This document shows positions 33,580-46,577 of a stretch of DNA of 64,000 nt, piece after piece. The position numbers and the translations under genes are program-made. The stretch is from Raffaelea ambrosiae (lineage: Eukaryota > Ascomycota > Sordariomycetes > Ophiostomatales > Ophiostomataceae): the NCBI GenBank assembly GCA_002778195.1, contig PCDI01000018.1, forward strand, positions 135,283 through 199,282, in the 5' to 3' direction. How positions within the stretch are numbered: the first letter of the stretch is position 1; the number at the start of each line of letters is the position of its first letter. The notes under the pieces are model-generated. The model was not told the DNA's origin. It worked only from the letters and a program-made list of their open reading frames with translations, and did no database searches.

Positions 33580-36500
33580 TGTTTTGAGATACGGCTGTGA
33601 AAGCTTCTCGTGGTGAGGCGGAAGAAGAGCACGCTTGGACGATGGCGGCGATGACAACAACAACAGGCGTTTTCGCCAGGCGGGAGCCGACGAGGGAGCC
33701 GACGCGATAGGTGTGGCTTCTGGTTGGGCGCAGACGTCGGCGACAACGTCGGCGTGGATTGCAAAAGAGAAAGGCAGGGATGGAAGGAAAGAGGGCGAGA
33801 AGAGAGGATGATAAGGAAGGAGAGAAGAAAAAGGGCCAGAGGAGGGAGATGGGGGAAAGGAGGCGGCGACGGGAGACGGGAGGCAGGTGAGAGAGCGAAA
33901 GTGAGAAAAAAGGAAAGGGCAGAAGAGAAAAAGAAAAAAAGGAGTTGAAAAAGGCTAGTTAGGGGAGGCAGGTCTGAAATTTGGGGGTGGGACGGTCTTG
34001 GTTTGTTGTTATGGGCAGGCGGCGTCGTATTCAGTTCTATTACTAGCCGCTAGCGAGGCTGTTCTGATTTGCGGCGGACAGGCGGCCAGGCCAGTACCAA
34101 AAAGGAGCGGTCAGCTGCAGCCAAAGTCCTGCGCGTGTTCAGAGGAAGGAAGCACAGGGAGGTCAGAGAGGGAGACCGACGCGAGTGGATAGAAGTATAT
34201 ACATAGTAGGCGAGAAAAGGCGCAGTTGGGCAAGCGGAGAAGACGAGAAGAAATAGCGGAAAAGAGGATGCAAAGGGCGGAAAGAAAAGACGAAAAGAGG
34301 AAATTGAAGAGAATGGCGACGGAAGAGACGTGGAGGCTGCAGGCAGGCACACAGCAGACAAGGGTTGTGAAGAGTCAAGATGCAGGGACGGCAGGCACGA
34401 CCGGCGCACACAAGGCGAGGAAAGGGGCAGCCAGTTGGCAGGGCGGCGCAAGGGGTTGCAGTTGGCCAAGGCTCAGAATTCCACTGGGCTACGGGGGGCC
34501 ATCAGGGCCCATCAGGGCCTTGGTGACGCTGGCCCACGCTATCTGTGCAGATATAATAGTGGTTTCACCCGCTGATGCGACCACGGCGAAATGAGCAGGA
34601 GAGGAGTGCGGTAGCGGCCGTCGAGGGCGATTTGGGCGATTTGGGCGATTTGGCGATTTGAACGATTTGCATAGAATTGGGAAGATTTGCCCGAGCAAAA
34701 GAGAGGTTTTCTCTGTTTTTGGTTCCTTCTTTTTAGGAGCTTCTGGTTCGCTGCCCTGTCTGCACAGTCTCTTGTCTGAAGGAGCAGCCTAAAGGAACGT
34801 GCTCTCTGCTCGTCTCACTTTACCACCATCCCCGGTATCTCCCCCCACTCGCGGCGTTTCCTCGACCCTCCTTTCCTGTTGTTGTTCTTATTCCTCTTTT
34901 TCCTCTATTCATGAGAGGTCTCAATATCGGCGGCCCGCCGTGCATTCTTCAACAAAGCTATCGCCAATAATGGCATTCTCATAGAAACAAAGGGGAGAAA
35001 GCGCGGTGGAGTGCCTGACCCGCCAGTACATAAGTGGGACTGCCCTGCGGCTGGCGACGCTGGTTGGTGGGCTGTTCGCAATGTGGAGGAAGGAACGCAA
35101 ATGGGAAGGAGCGAGACGTAGCTTGCGGTCGCTGCCCAAAAGCAGCAGGTCATATTATTCGCCATCCAAATGTGCTGTGTTCTCAGCATCTCTTTTTGCT
35201 TGGTGACGGATTTCAAGGCAAAAAGCCCTGCACAGTGCGTGGCCAGCCAGTCGCCTGCTAGCTCCCTTGGGTGGCTGCCTGATCTGCTGCATGCATGCGA
35301 AAGATAGTACGTAAGCTTCGGTCGTTTGGTAGTGGTGGAAGAATTTCTGGGGCACATTGCAAGATACACGGTGAGACCAGGACACCCTTTCTTGCGCTTG
35401 CTGCAAAAAGGGGGACAAACTGTGCATGACCCCAGCCGCGACGCCAAGATCAAATGGATCCCCACCCCAACCTCTCTTGTGCCTCGACGATCTGCACTGA
35501 AAATACACAGTGCCATTATGTAGGCAACGATACTGGCAGGCTGATGACCCGGCGGATAGAAGATCGCGGACGGAGTAATTGCCTCAGCCTGTTCTCTCGC
35601 AGCGGAAGGATGGTACAAACTCGAGGCTGTGCCACACATCCTCTCAACCAACTGTTGGCCAATTGCAAACTCGGCGGTGCTCTGTCGTCGGCTGGCACAT
35701 CCGAAATAGCCTAAGAACGGCTTCGAGCTAGGCAGGGCTAGACCGCCGAAAGCGGGCTTCTAGTAAAAGGTGGCGTACATAGTAGAAGTTCAAAAGGGGA
35801 AAGCTATATCATAGTACAACTTGCCAAGCCCAAAAAGAAGGAATAGAAGCGCCGTTTCAAAACGAAACCAATCGTGGTCGGTGGTGACCTAGAGGATTCA
35901 GGGCTCACACTGCGGCCCAGGACCTGCACTTTTGGCGGGTGAGCTAACGAGATAGAAAACGTCGAGGGAGAAGCTGCGTGTGGCTGCCATGTCTCGCAAA
36001 GCAGACGAAGTACGGACTGGAGAGAGACGGAGAGAGCCAAAAAGGTCTGCGGTGATCGCCATCGGCAGATACGACCCGTCTACCGGGGGGACAAGAATAG
36101 AAATAGAAGAGCAACCAGAGCAAGAATGACACACTAACGCAGTTACACTGTATGTTCTCCATGTTGACCGGACGGCATTGACGTAGTCAAGACTGGCTCG
36201 AACCAGGCAGGTTTTGTCGAGCAGCAAACATAATGCGCAAACTTATCCTAGTTGCTCTATCTTGGCCGATGATCAGCCATTCGCGACAGACACCTGCGCG
36301 CACAATTCGGCAACGATTGTCTCGAAATAACTATCTGTGGTTGGCGATTTGGAATAGTCCAGACACGTGAATGCTCAATTCGTCCGTGTCTTTTGATGGC
36401 GCTGTGGTCTTTCTGAACTCTCTGCATAGGGACTGCAGGCCAAGCGGGCATAAAACGCTCTTCTTGCCGCACCCTTAAATTTAGTTGCTTGCGGCCGTTC

Positions 36501-36971
36501 ACGGCATTCTAAGGAAGTATGTACGGTGTACGGTCGTCGCAAAGCCCGTTGTCAAACATCTGATTACTCAGGGGTAAGTGGTAACGAGTTGCTAGGAGAA
36601 AGGTTAAAGGGCTAGTAGTACAGAATAGGAAAAAGAAATAACACCTTGAATGCGAACTAGCGACCACTATGTATTCTTGCAACTAGCACGTGATATATTG
36701 CCCATTCCTCTCTAAACAAAGGAAACCAACTTGCATTTTATTCTGTCGCTTTGGCAAGTAATTCAAACCGTGTAGCTCCCCAAACTCCCGTATTTGCTTA
36801 GCGTCTTTGCCGTTGCCTGTTTGTGCTTGCCCGTCTTGGGTTTCACCTATTTCTTCCCTCTTCCCTGTCTTGTCCCCTCTTGCCGCATATCATTTGTTCT
36901 TTCGTTCCTCTTCTTGTCTTTATTACTTTATTCCTTGCCTCCTCAATTCTTCCAATGTCGAATATCTTGTC
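33580..36971. promoter_or_regulatory. Long upstream region of casein kinase I, no gene seen
   Basis: Reading toward the kinase start on the minus strand, 33730-33960 and 34130-34340 are strongly CT-rich, consistent with a long 5' UTR or core promoter. A small degenerate repeat (gatttgggc units, 34627-34672) and TACATAGTAG words at about 34199 and 35777 occur. CACGTGA-type sites lie at 36364-36371 and 36687-36694. Nothing looks coding. Confidence 0.5.
34627..34672. repeat. Degenerate 9-10 bp tandem repeat (gatttgggc)
   Basis: Successive units gatttgggc, gatttgggc, gatttggc, gatttgaac, gatttgc. Confidence 0.8.
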
Positions 36972-39900
36972 TTAGGCAGCACGAGAATCAAACAGCTTCC
37001 GCTTCAGCTTGTCCACGGTCTCCTGGCCTTGAAGGGCTGTCAGCCGGTCCATTTCGGACTGGCACGCTTTCTCTGCCGCATCCACTGCTGTGTGGCACCA
37101 CTCATCCAGCCGACTCTTGTCAATGTACCGCCGCAGCAGCGAGTCTTCGTGCCGCATCGCTTCCAGTAATTTCTCCCGGTGGCCGTCATCCTTGTCGCGG
37201 AAACGAGCGGCCGTGGCCGGATCGTCTGCGTCCGTGTAGACACCAAGAGCTTCGGAGGGCTTGACCACCGTGTATGAAATAGCCGAATCAAAGGCATCTG
37301 GAATCAATGTCAGAAAATGTGAAATAAATGGTACCATGCATGAGCTCGAGCATCGCTTACGCTGAATGTACAGAGCATACACAGTCGTGTATGACGCAGT
37401 CAAACTCAGAATAGAGGCCGTCGACTCGTCGTCCTGAAGTTGTGTGTTGTTGATCTGCGCCCAGTCGTCCCGGATAAAGCACCGCCGCCAAATAAGCCGC
37501 TGTGCCTGTCGTCGATCTTCGCCTGTCAACCCAGCGTCCGCCACAAGCAGCGCCAGGTAAAACACGTCTTCGTCAATGAGCGCTTCCTCTTTGCGCGTGT
37601 CGATCAGCGTAAGAAGGTCGATTAGCATGTAGGCGCTGAGCACTTCGTGGTGCAGTAGACGGCTCATAGCTTCTTCAAAGACTTTTTGCAGGGCCTTCTG
37701 CCGACGTGGAATGCGTCCACCATGCTGTTCAACCGCAAGCTGCACCTCGGCGGATTCGTCCACGGCTGTCGTGATAGATGGGAGGACCCAGCTGTACAGC
37801 AAATCTTGGATCTTGATGATGCTTAGCTGCTGGTCTACCTTGTGGATGTTATCGGTTGTGGGTGTCGGCTTCTTCTTGACATCACCGCCGCTGAGTAACA
37901 GCTTTGCAGCGTTGCCATTGCTGTTGCGGACAGAGGACTCTTCCTGCTCTGCCAACAACGCCAGTTTCCCCAGACTCAGCTCAATCTTTTTGTTCCAGAT
38001 CCGCTGTTCGTGCTCGAGACCTAAGCTTAGAAGTGTGTCGGCTGCGTTTTCTACGTCCTTTTCACGCTCGACATCGTTGATCCATGATATTTTGGCGAGT
38101 TCTGGCTTAGCCCGCAAAAACCGCGTTGCATACCCGCTCTTGTCACCCGGAAAGTCCAGCACAGCCTTGATGCCGTCGTCGCGCAGTAGAATGTTGTACA
38201 CGGCAAAGGCAAACGTTTTCCCATATGTGTCAAAATACTCGCCAATCAGCTGTTCTTTGACATTCGCTCGGGATTTCTTCTCCTTGGCTTGAGTCGTCCC
38301 TGCGTCTGCCTTCGCCGCTTCCTGCCGCAACTTCCGCACCTCTTCAACCATGATTTCAGCCATGGCGCTGAGGGAGCTATGCTTTTTAGCCACCTCGATA
38401 GCATCATCCCAGAGGCCATACTTTTTGAGCCGGAACACTTTCGAGTAGCGGTCATCCTCGTATGCTTTAAAGCAGCGCTCGCCGTAAGCGCGTTCGGACG
38501 CAACGTCTCGTGTCTGTGTCCAGCGGTAATGTTCCAAGAGCGAGAGCAGATAGCGGTCGGTCAGATTGGGCATTGCTTCCCGGACAGCTTCAATCAGACC
38601 CGGATCTGGCGCCGACGATGATGTCGTCATTGGGGGGTAGAACTGGTCAAGCCAGCTACAGCAGAGATCAACCAGACGCTTCGCATTGTTGGTAATAAAG
38701 TATGTCGACGTCCAGGGCTCTGGCAGACCCTTGTATCCGCGAACCAGGATGCCGGAATTCAGTTCCTCTCCCTCTAGACCGTAGCTGTCCAGCTTGTTCT
38801 GCCGGTAGTCCGCTGCACCATTTAGACCCCGGAAGTTGACCTCGACGCCTTCATACAGAAGGCGCGTCAGACCCCTGTCGTCGAGGAGGTGGTCCCTGTA
38901 GACATACTTGATGACTTCGTACGCCCAGGCAATGAACAGATCCATTCGCCAGACGTCGTTGACGAAAAAGTAGCGCACACGATCGACTTCCCCGGCTTCT
39001 CGGTTTGGGTTATTCTTCTCGTCCTCGTGAATGTATTCCACAATCTCAGAGACGATTGTCTTGCGATCAGCATTTTTTCCATCAGCAGTACGGTCCGCGA
39101 GGAATTGCTCATGCAAAACCCAAAGGTTGGTGGCCGTGAACATCTTCTCTGCATCGGCCAGCAGGGACCATCGCACCTCGCGTGATAGACGAACACGCTG
39201 TGCCGTGAGGTGTGAGATGAGCCGGTCGAGGTAGCTTGCGCGCAGGCGCAAGTTGCTTTCGAGAGATGCTGGGACATTTGGTGTGAACGTTGTCTTGGAG
39301 CCAAGAATGTCGCGGCTTAATTGCATAGCTGCCTTGCCGATCTCCTCGTCTGTGAATTGACACTCGCGCCTGCCTTCAAAGACCAGCGGGTTGTCATCCT
39401 TGATGCCAAAAAAGACTGCCTGCTCCAATTTGCTCTTTGCTGTGACTTCTGGCGGTTTCTCGCCAACAAATCGATCCACATCAACCGTAGTCACTCGAAC
39501 AACACCCACACCACGGACGATCAAAACAGCTGACGGGTTCTTTGTTTTGTGCCGGTGCATCCGGGGCCCAACAGCCCCAGTACCGTTCCCAAGTGCATCA
39601 GGTTCAGGTAGTATGCCCTGGGGGTCCTCCGAGCCCGAGCCCACAATCTCAAAAGTGCCGTCATTCCGAAGGTCGATGACGTCCTCGAAAGTGGCAGGCA
39701 GGAAACTACTATTCTCCTCGTGCAACTGCGAGTCGGGTGTTTCAGGCGGTTGTGCCAATGACGCGATAACGACGGCTTGGTCAAAGACAATGTATGCGAC
39801 AACGGCTGGCTTGGGAAGGTAGAGACGGGGATGCAGATCAGTCGTCTGTTGAGGGCCAGTGATGAGACTGGGCAACGAGGTGATCGGCCGCACCATGCCC

Positions 39901-41420
39901 ACTCGTGCAGGGCCAGGAGAGAGAATCAGCTCCACCAGATAATAGGGCGCCTGCTTCTTATCAGGGAGTGCGACCAAAAGGAGAAGTTGGTGAACCGCCT
40001 CGTCGAGTGCCTCTGTCGCATTGCTCAGACGAACGCGTTCAGTGTATTTCCGCTCGATGCCCTTCGGCACGAAGCAGAAGTCGATTATTTCCAGGGAATC
40101 GGCCTCAGCATATCCTACTTCCGAGTCGAGCTGACGGATCGCGCTAATTATATTGCTTCTTGCATCTGTCTCCAGGACATTATCGTGGCTACCTCCTCGG
40201 TGGATCTTCCAGGCGTTGAACTTGGCCTTTGAGGTCGCAGCCACGACGGAACGCTCGCCCACCTTCAGCAGAGGACCAGGACGAACAGCAATCACATCAT
40301 CCCGATGTGTCGGATTTTTCAGCGCATGCCGAATGCTGCCAAAGAAGCCAGCCGAAGTAGGCACCAGCCCTGTGGTCCGCAGAAACTGGACGGAAATGGC
40401 TGGTCGCCCATGGCCATCACGCACGTTCATGTAGGCAACGCGGCCGCTGCTCATTAACAAGATGAATCCAGCAGGTTCTGCATTGATTATGCCGGTGACG
40501 CGCTCGGTAGAGGACATGGAGGGAATGACGTCTTCGACGCCAGTACGTTGTTGCTTGAGGAAGTCGAGGGTAGCGGCGCTCGAAATCGACTCCCAGTAGC
40601 TGACTTTGCCTGTCGTTGGCATGATAACAACAAGGCCAGGCTCTTCGGAGGCTGCCGAGGGACTGACAAGAGCACCGAGTGGGAGAGGGTCGGAGACATG
40701 TCTCGAAGGGTACGGCAGAGTGAAGGTGAAGGTCTCGGGTGAAGGGTTGTTCGCAGTGTAGGGCCAAACGATGGCATGCGTGTGGGTAAGACAGATGGCA
40801 TAGCCGCTGGACGAGTAGACTGCTCCGTGTTGTCGAGCTATTGGTAATCATTGTAAGCTTGGGGCCTACGTTGGGTATCATCTCTTCCTGTGCAAACTCA
40901 CATCCTGGGGATGCCCGAATTCTGTCTGGAAGGGCAGGCAGTTTGTTTACAGAGTATGCGCTACTGCTGGCCTGTGTTGTTTGTGGCTTGCGTCAGTAAG
41001 TCACGCTCTTCTCTCTGAAAGTGACGGGCAACAACATGACGATAATGACTCTCAAATCATGCCAACGGCAAAGAAGCAATAAAAAAAAAAGGCTTGACTG
41101 ACCAGAACAACACTGCCGTCCCCCTTACTAGTGCGCTCGCCGGCCTTGGGCTTCTTTGACCGCACGCTCAGATCCTTCTTAGGGGCTATCGGGCGCACGT
41201 TCTCGATGCCGTCACGCTTCACGCCCAGCATGGCGACCTTGTCAGACTTGACCTGGAACATCTCGGGGGGCACATCGGGGTTGACAAAGGTCTGCTCGGT
41301 CAGGGGAAGGCGCTGGCGCTTGGCCTTAGGCTGCTGGGCCAGGCTGTCGGACGACACGGGCCGCTGTCTACGCCGGCTCCGCGTGGCCGTGGCCGGGCCT
41401 CCTTCGTGTGGTGAAAACAT
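36972..41420 (-). CDS. nup133: Nucleoporin Nup133
   Basis: A scaffold nucleoporin of the Nup84/Y complex. Exons are 41420-41103, 40971-40902, 40837-37361 and 37297-36972 (1396 aa). Junctions are VVL|ASSSAYSVNKLPALPDRIR, ASPG|SRQHGAVYSSSGYAICL and LYIQ|HAFDSAISY. The basic N-terminus (RRRQRPVSSDS, KAKRQRLPLTEQTFVNPD) is typical of the fungal Nup133 family. It is followed by the Nup133/Nup155-type beta-propeller (KVSYWESISSAAT, GRVAYMNVRDGHGRPAISV) and a long alpha-helical stack ending in RLIWRRCFIRDDWAQINN. I prefer the start MFSPHEG at 41420; an in-frame ATG at 41504 would add 28 residues. The last intron is 63 nt and keeps the frame. The choice of Nup133 over Nup155/170 rests on size and the N- and C-terminal motifs. 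Confidence 0.87.
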
Positions 41421-43406
41421 CGCCGACGCCTGGAGGTTATTACCGGCCGGAGAACGATGGAATTCGAAAGAAGCGCCGTTATCGTGGGTGTCGCGTAAAT
41501 GCAATTTCCAGTGTCTCGATGGGAATTTCGAGCTAGCAGAGCCTGCTTCTCGGTCGCGGATTCGATGCGGTTGATGGCCGTGCCGTCAGGCTGGGATGTT
41601 CCTCACTCGAATGTCGGCGAGTGGGCAGAAAATAAAGGATTCCGAATCTCGTCGATTGGGCGGCAGAGCGAGTCCGCGATTTCGCGATGCACGAGGCTGG
41701 ATGGAATGCGATGACCAGAGGCGTCGCTGCGTCCGCGAAGGCAAAATCAACAGAAGGAAATGGGACTGGGTCTGGCAAAACTAGGCCTGGTGTTGGATCC
41801 GATCGAGTTTGCTGATTCTGCTTGATGGCGTTTGGTGACGATTGGGCGTTGTTGACCTTTTTTGGGGCTTTTCTGGCAGGGATTTATTTTTGTTTTATTC
41901 TTCAATTATTTTTATTTTGAGACGGAACCACCTCTGCAGGCATTCTTGCTCTGCTACTGGTCGGAATGGTGTCGAGAGCTTTGGTTGCTGTCGTGGACAA
42001 CAAATGCGACCCACATTTTGGTCTTCTCCGCGCGCTGCAAAACCACAGAGCTAATCCCTGTTCAGGGGACCACGTGAGGTTATCAGCCCAGAAGTGAACT
42101 GCCAGGTACCGTTTTCACCGCCCAGCCGCCATTGGGTAGAATCCTCAGCTACGTTTTGTTGCCACCAGAATTTGTCCTACAAGGCCCTACAACTCTCTGC
42201 AGTTAGTGATGACCTAGATTGACAAAGTGGAAAATCAACAAGAGGCCTCGAGAGCTTCCCACAATGGCATTATTGCAACTATGGGGTGGCTTTAAGAAAG
42301 CAAAGAGAAAAGTCGAATTCCGAAAAAGTGTGCTGTTTTTTTTCCGAGCCTATAAGCTTCATAGCTGAGTGGACTGAACAAGTGACATCATTACTTGGAT
42401 TATGTCAGCCATCAGCCAGATATTTTCACGCATACAATGTATTCGGGCAAACTGTTTGCTTCAATGCAATGCGAAGCCCATACCGTAGCCCAATGTCAAC
42501 TGGGAGTTAGTGAAAAAGGGTTCGATTTTCACGAAGCTTGCGTGCTTCCAGAATCAAATGCGGTGTCTCTTCCCTGTGTTGAGAATAGAAACTCTTTTGC
42601 GGTTTGAGGATGCATATCATCACCACGAGCGCAAAACCCGGTGACCCCAATGGCCTCGGCAACTGTAAAAATATGACTGGAAAATGACGGACACGATCAA
42701 AACAGAAACAGATGGTTTGTAAATCCAGCCAGCACCTGTAAGCATGAAGGGTTTTTTTTTCGCTTTTTTCCGCTATTTTTGCCGGTTTCGCCAGAAACCA
42801 GCCGAGCGACCCTGCCATTCCACGGAGATAAACAAGGCGATAGTAATGTAATATACTTAACACGCTCTCTTGGTGAGGTCGGGAACACTTACATGTAACT
42901 CTGGATGCCGAGACTACAGGTGGGACGACCTTTGCCTCGGAGTCTCTGCTGCCGCATCCGTGAGCGTGGTAATAGTCGATGACATACGTGTAATAAGCAC
43001 CGTGACGAGTGTGAAAATTAAAGCGAAAAGCGAGAATATCACACAGAGAAATAGAGGTCTGCTCAAGGAATATACACTGTTGTCGTTGCATAGTGTTGGA
43101 TGTGAGCAGTGATACCCAAAGAGTATGCATTACAATGAAGCCCCGACCTTCGTTGAGATGTAGTTAGTACGCGAAACTGCCGCACCATCTGGTTATATCG
43201 GGCCGACCCTCCCCAAAAAAATTAATTCTGGCTATTGAATGTTATTAATGTTATTAAGACCCAGTGTGCCGGGGCCTGATGAGGTGGCTGCTTGCCTTCG
43301 AGGAGTGGTTCTTTACTTTCCGTGACCTTGAATCCATCATTTGCTTCCTCTGCTTTCACTTGCGATCCATCTTTGTATTTTTCTCCTTCCATGACGAAGA
43401 GAACTG
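41421..43406. promoter_or_regulatory. Divergent upstream region of nup133 and the GT90 gene
   Basis: About 2 kb between outward-facing starts, AT-richer than the flanking genes. One CACGTGAG lies at 42071-42078. Short ORFs are present, but none has features of a protein family. Confidence 0.5.
42071..42078. promoter_or_regulatory. CACGTGAG E-box upstream of nup133
   Basis: An E-box of the same CACGTGA class as in the swc4/p24 promoter, 650 bp before the preferred nup133 start. Confidence 0.35.
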
Positions 43407-45067
43407 ATGGCGACACATCCTGGGATCCGACATCCCCGGCCACTGCGATTTGTGTTGATGTGTGTTGGCTGTTCTCTTGTTCTGTGTTGTCTTTACTTCG
43501 CTACAATCGGTGCACGAGGTGGACACCGAAGCAAATTACAAGCCCACCGTTTACCGTCGCCAGGCATCTTAAACCCCCTATCTTTGACAGAAAAACAATG
43601 TGTTGGTGCCTTTCCTGGACTGACTCAGTCTATTGACGATGTTATCGAAGAAGGCCCCTTTCGACTACGGGATACAGGTGACATGGGACCTCTGCAAGGC
43701 CGCATTAAACAAGGAAAGGTTGGTATAACTAGTTCTCGGATAGGCCAAACAAGTGTACATATGAAAGGGAGCACCGAGTGTTGACTTTATTGCGTCTTTT
43801 TGGGGGGGGAAATCCGACACAACCACAAGATGTACATCATCAATGCACAGAGACGAGTCGATCTTTCGACAGAAATGCTAAACGTAAGGCACAACCGCAT
43901 ATAAACAAAACGGCAAGCCTAAGGACATTACTGATCTTGATTTGGGGTTCTCTTCTTCGTCGCTACCAACAGTCTCGCACAGCTGCTCTGCACCAGCTGC
44001 ATCGGGCTCTTGTCACTTCCCCCGAGCCCATGCCGGACACATTTTTCTCTCTCAACTTCCAGGACCAACCATTCGGCACCGCCTGGGGTTACAGCCGTGC
44101 GGCAAACCCTGCCCACCGTAGCAAAGACCCAGACGACCGCAGCTTTCTGATGCCGCATTTCTCTTTTTGGGCATGGAAGCTACCGTTTGTCGGTTCGATG
44201 GAACGCGCAACTGCCGCAATTGATGAGCTGGAGAGCAAGGTGTACCCGCGGCTGGCCGACAAAGCCCCACAAGCTGTATGGCGTGGCACTACGTGGTTCA
44301 ACTCGGTGCACAACCCGCGGCTGCGACAGAACCTGCTGGCCGTGACCCGGAACAAAACATGGGCAAATGTGGAGGCACTCGAATGGGTTGGTGGCGGTGG
44401 CGGGGCAAATGGTCAACACGCCAGAAACGCCATGGCTATCGAGGACTTTTGTCGGTACCGCTATGTCCTGCACACCGAAGGTGTGACATACAGTGGGCGA
44501 TTCCAGTTCTTGCAAATGTGCGCCAGCGTCACGATCACACCGCCGATCCAGTGGTTGCAGCACACGACGCATCTGGTGAAGCCCATCTTCGGTAGCGAGT
44601 TGCGGACAATGTCAATATCGAAGACGAAACCAAACAAGAGCGGGTCGCACGGCACAAGGGCCAAGAAGTCCTCCTCCACAGCGGCTGGCCCTAGCTCCAG
44701 CAGCAGTATCAACAGCAACAGCAACAAAGAGAGGAACAGTGGGGACGCGGCTCGGGAGAGCGCCCACAAGGCTTGGCCCATTTCATTCACGGCTGACGAA
44801 GCTAATATCGTTTTCGTGGCACCGGACTGGTCCGACCTCGAGGACACGATTGAGTGGTTGGAGGAACATCCCGCAGTGGCCCAGGACATAGCGCGCCGCC
44901 AGCGAGACCTCTTTGTGGGCGGTGGGTATTTCAGCCCGGCTGCGGAGGTGTGCTACTGGAGAGCACTGGTCCGCGGCTGGGCCAAAGTTGTGCGTGTCGA
45001 CGAGACAGAGTGGAAGGGAAAGGATGGCGTGTCCTATGAGGTGTTCAGTTTGAACAATGGCGACTGA
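43407..45067 (+). CDS. CAP10-like glycosyltransferase, family GT90
   Basis: A 486-residue type II Golgi glycosyltransferase of the Cap10/GT90 family (xylosyl/glucosyl-type transferases). Exons are 43407-43718, 43830-43883 (54 nt) and 43973-45067; all junctions are phase 0 (RIKQGK|MYIINAQRR and STEMLN|SRTAALHQLH). A short cytosolic tail is followed by a membrane anchor (FVLMCVGCSLVLCCLYF, about residues 15-34). The CAP10 domain shows FWAWKLPFVGSMERA, the RGTTWFNSVHNPRLRQNL segment, and the family hallmark EDFCRYRYVLHTEG...YSGRFQFLQMCASV. A Ser/Asn-rich insertion (STAAGPSSSSSINSNSNK) interrupts the C-terminal part just before HKAWPISF. Its stop lies only 81 bp from the tca17 stop on the opposite strand. 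The sugar donor and acceptor cannot be inferred. Confidence 0.88.
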
Positions 45068-45148
45068 TGGAGAAGAGACTGCTGCCGTCCAGTAATGTAT
45101 GTGTAGGCATGCCCAAGAGGCGTCTAGGTGTGGGCGGTGGCTCTAATC

Positions 45149-45936
45149 TTAGAGGGTGATCACACCAGGCATCCAGGCCTCGCCAATGCGGCGCATATCA
45201 TTGGAAAACCGTCGGCTGGTGATTTTCTTGCCGCCTTGGCCACTCGGCGGTGAATGCTCGTCAGGATCGAAGAAGGGGTTCTGCAGAAGTCGGACATAGG
45301 CAGCCTGCATGGCTTTGAACACCTGATTCTCTTATGTTAGATTCCAAGCAGAGAGGTAGAGAGGTAGTGAGGTATACTGGAGAGCAGCAGAGGAAAACTC
45401 ACCGGCTTCAACTCAGATTCTCGCAGCCCAACCACGCTGCCGCCCAAAGTGCCCGATCCACGATTGCCAGCGCCAACGGCTCCTACACCGCCGATCGCAC
45501 CAGGCCCCCCAACGCTGGTTCCTCGCCTGCCACGCATGTCTACCACCGCAACCATCTTGACACCTGTGTTGGTCTCGTAGCCGTACGCAGCCAGACGATC
45601 ATCCAGGGCGTGCAGCAACAGCAGTCCAGCGGCGTCACTGGCGCCACTCAGACCCGCTGTACTACTGCCGGTGGTGCTCGTACTGGCACTGCCTCCGGAG
45701 CGAAGTGCGAACACGTCGAGAGTGCCGCACAGGATGAGCGAGAACTGGAGCGGCGTGCGAACAGGAAGGAGACTGTTTGTCGCGGCGTCGTAAGACGGGA
45801 AGATGGACACGTGGAGAGGATTATTCTGCTCGGGAGTTGACAGTTAGCGGTAAGATTTGCGGTGATAGTATTTCAGGCTTCTCACATTTCTTCCAATCAC
45901 ACCCAGACAGGCTATGGAAGGGATTGTCGAAGCCAT
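45149..45936 (-). CDS. tca17: TRAPP-associated protein Tca17 / TRAPPC2L
   Basis: A sedlin-fold subunit that helps assemble the TRAPP II Rab exchange complex at the Golgi. Three exons: 45936-45886 (17 codons), 45825-45403 and 45322-45149 (215 aa). Introns of 60 and 80 nt carry branch-like gctaac and ctaac elements. Junctions are IGRN|NNPLHVSIFPSYD and ELKP|VFKAMQAAYVRLLQNPFF, matching the family start (IACLGVIGRNNNPLH) and its C-terminal helix. The sedlin core is interrupted by two low-complexity insertions: Ser/Thr-rich after FALRSGG and Gly-rich after MRGRRG. Both are common in filamentous-fungal orthologues. The end PGVITL just before the stop is credible. Confidence 0.88.
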
Positions 45937-46577
45937 GGCTGGAGCGTTGCGGTGAGAGGGTGACAGGGTGAGAGGATGGTCGTGAGTTGGTGAGGCGTTG
46001 GAAATGCTTTCGGACTTGGTGCCTCTGTATTATGCAGCTCTGGTTGGCTGACCCCACTGCCCTGTTGGTGGGTCTGTTGGACGTTGTGCAGGCACAGTTG
46101 ACTAACTCACTAGTTAGTTAGTTATGGCGGGTGGCCAGTGGCGAACGACGCTGTGGGAAAATTCTGTCGGCAGTGTGCCCCCAATTGCCCGCTGTGGTTG
46201 GCTCGGCTCCACAAGGCTTTGGGCGCGAAAACTGTTTAACTACATAGTCAGTACGCGAAACCCCATCGCGAAATTCAACGTTGTTGCAAAGCGGCAATTG
46301 CAACTTTGTGCAATTCCGCAAGCCCAGCGAGACGGAAAATCTCGTTTCGAGACGAGGCGGAGCAGGTGGAGGGCTGCAAGGAGACGCACCCAATCCAGCT
46401 CACATTCACGACGAGCAGGCTTTGCTAGAAGCCGGCCATCCCCAAGTGTGGGCCCGTGAAACGCTGCGGCAAGAGTCCCAGGCCAATTTTCGGCTTCCCC
46501 TTTCTCGACAGTTTTGGCCCCCAGGCTGCCGACCCGTTCTTGTATGAAGCTCTCATTTCTCATCAAGCCTTTCCAGC
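45937..46577. promoter_or_regulatory. Divergent promoter between tca17 and taz1
   Basis: A 641-bp region between outward-facing starts. It contains gactaactcactagttagttagttatgg-type repeats near 46097-46124 and a tacatagtcagtac word at 46240-46253. Confidence 0.5.
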
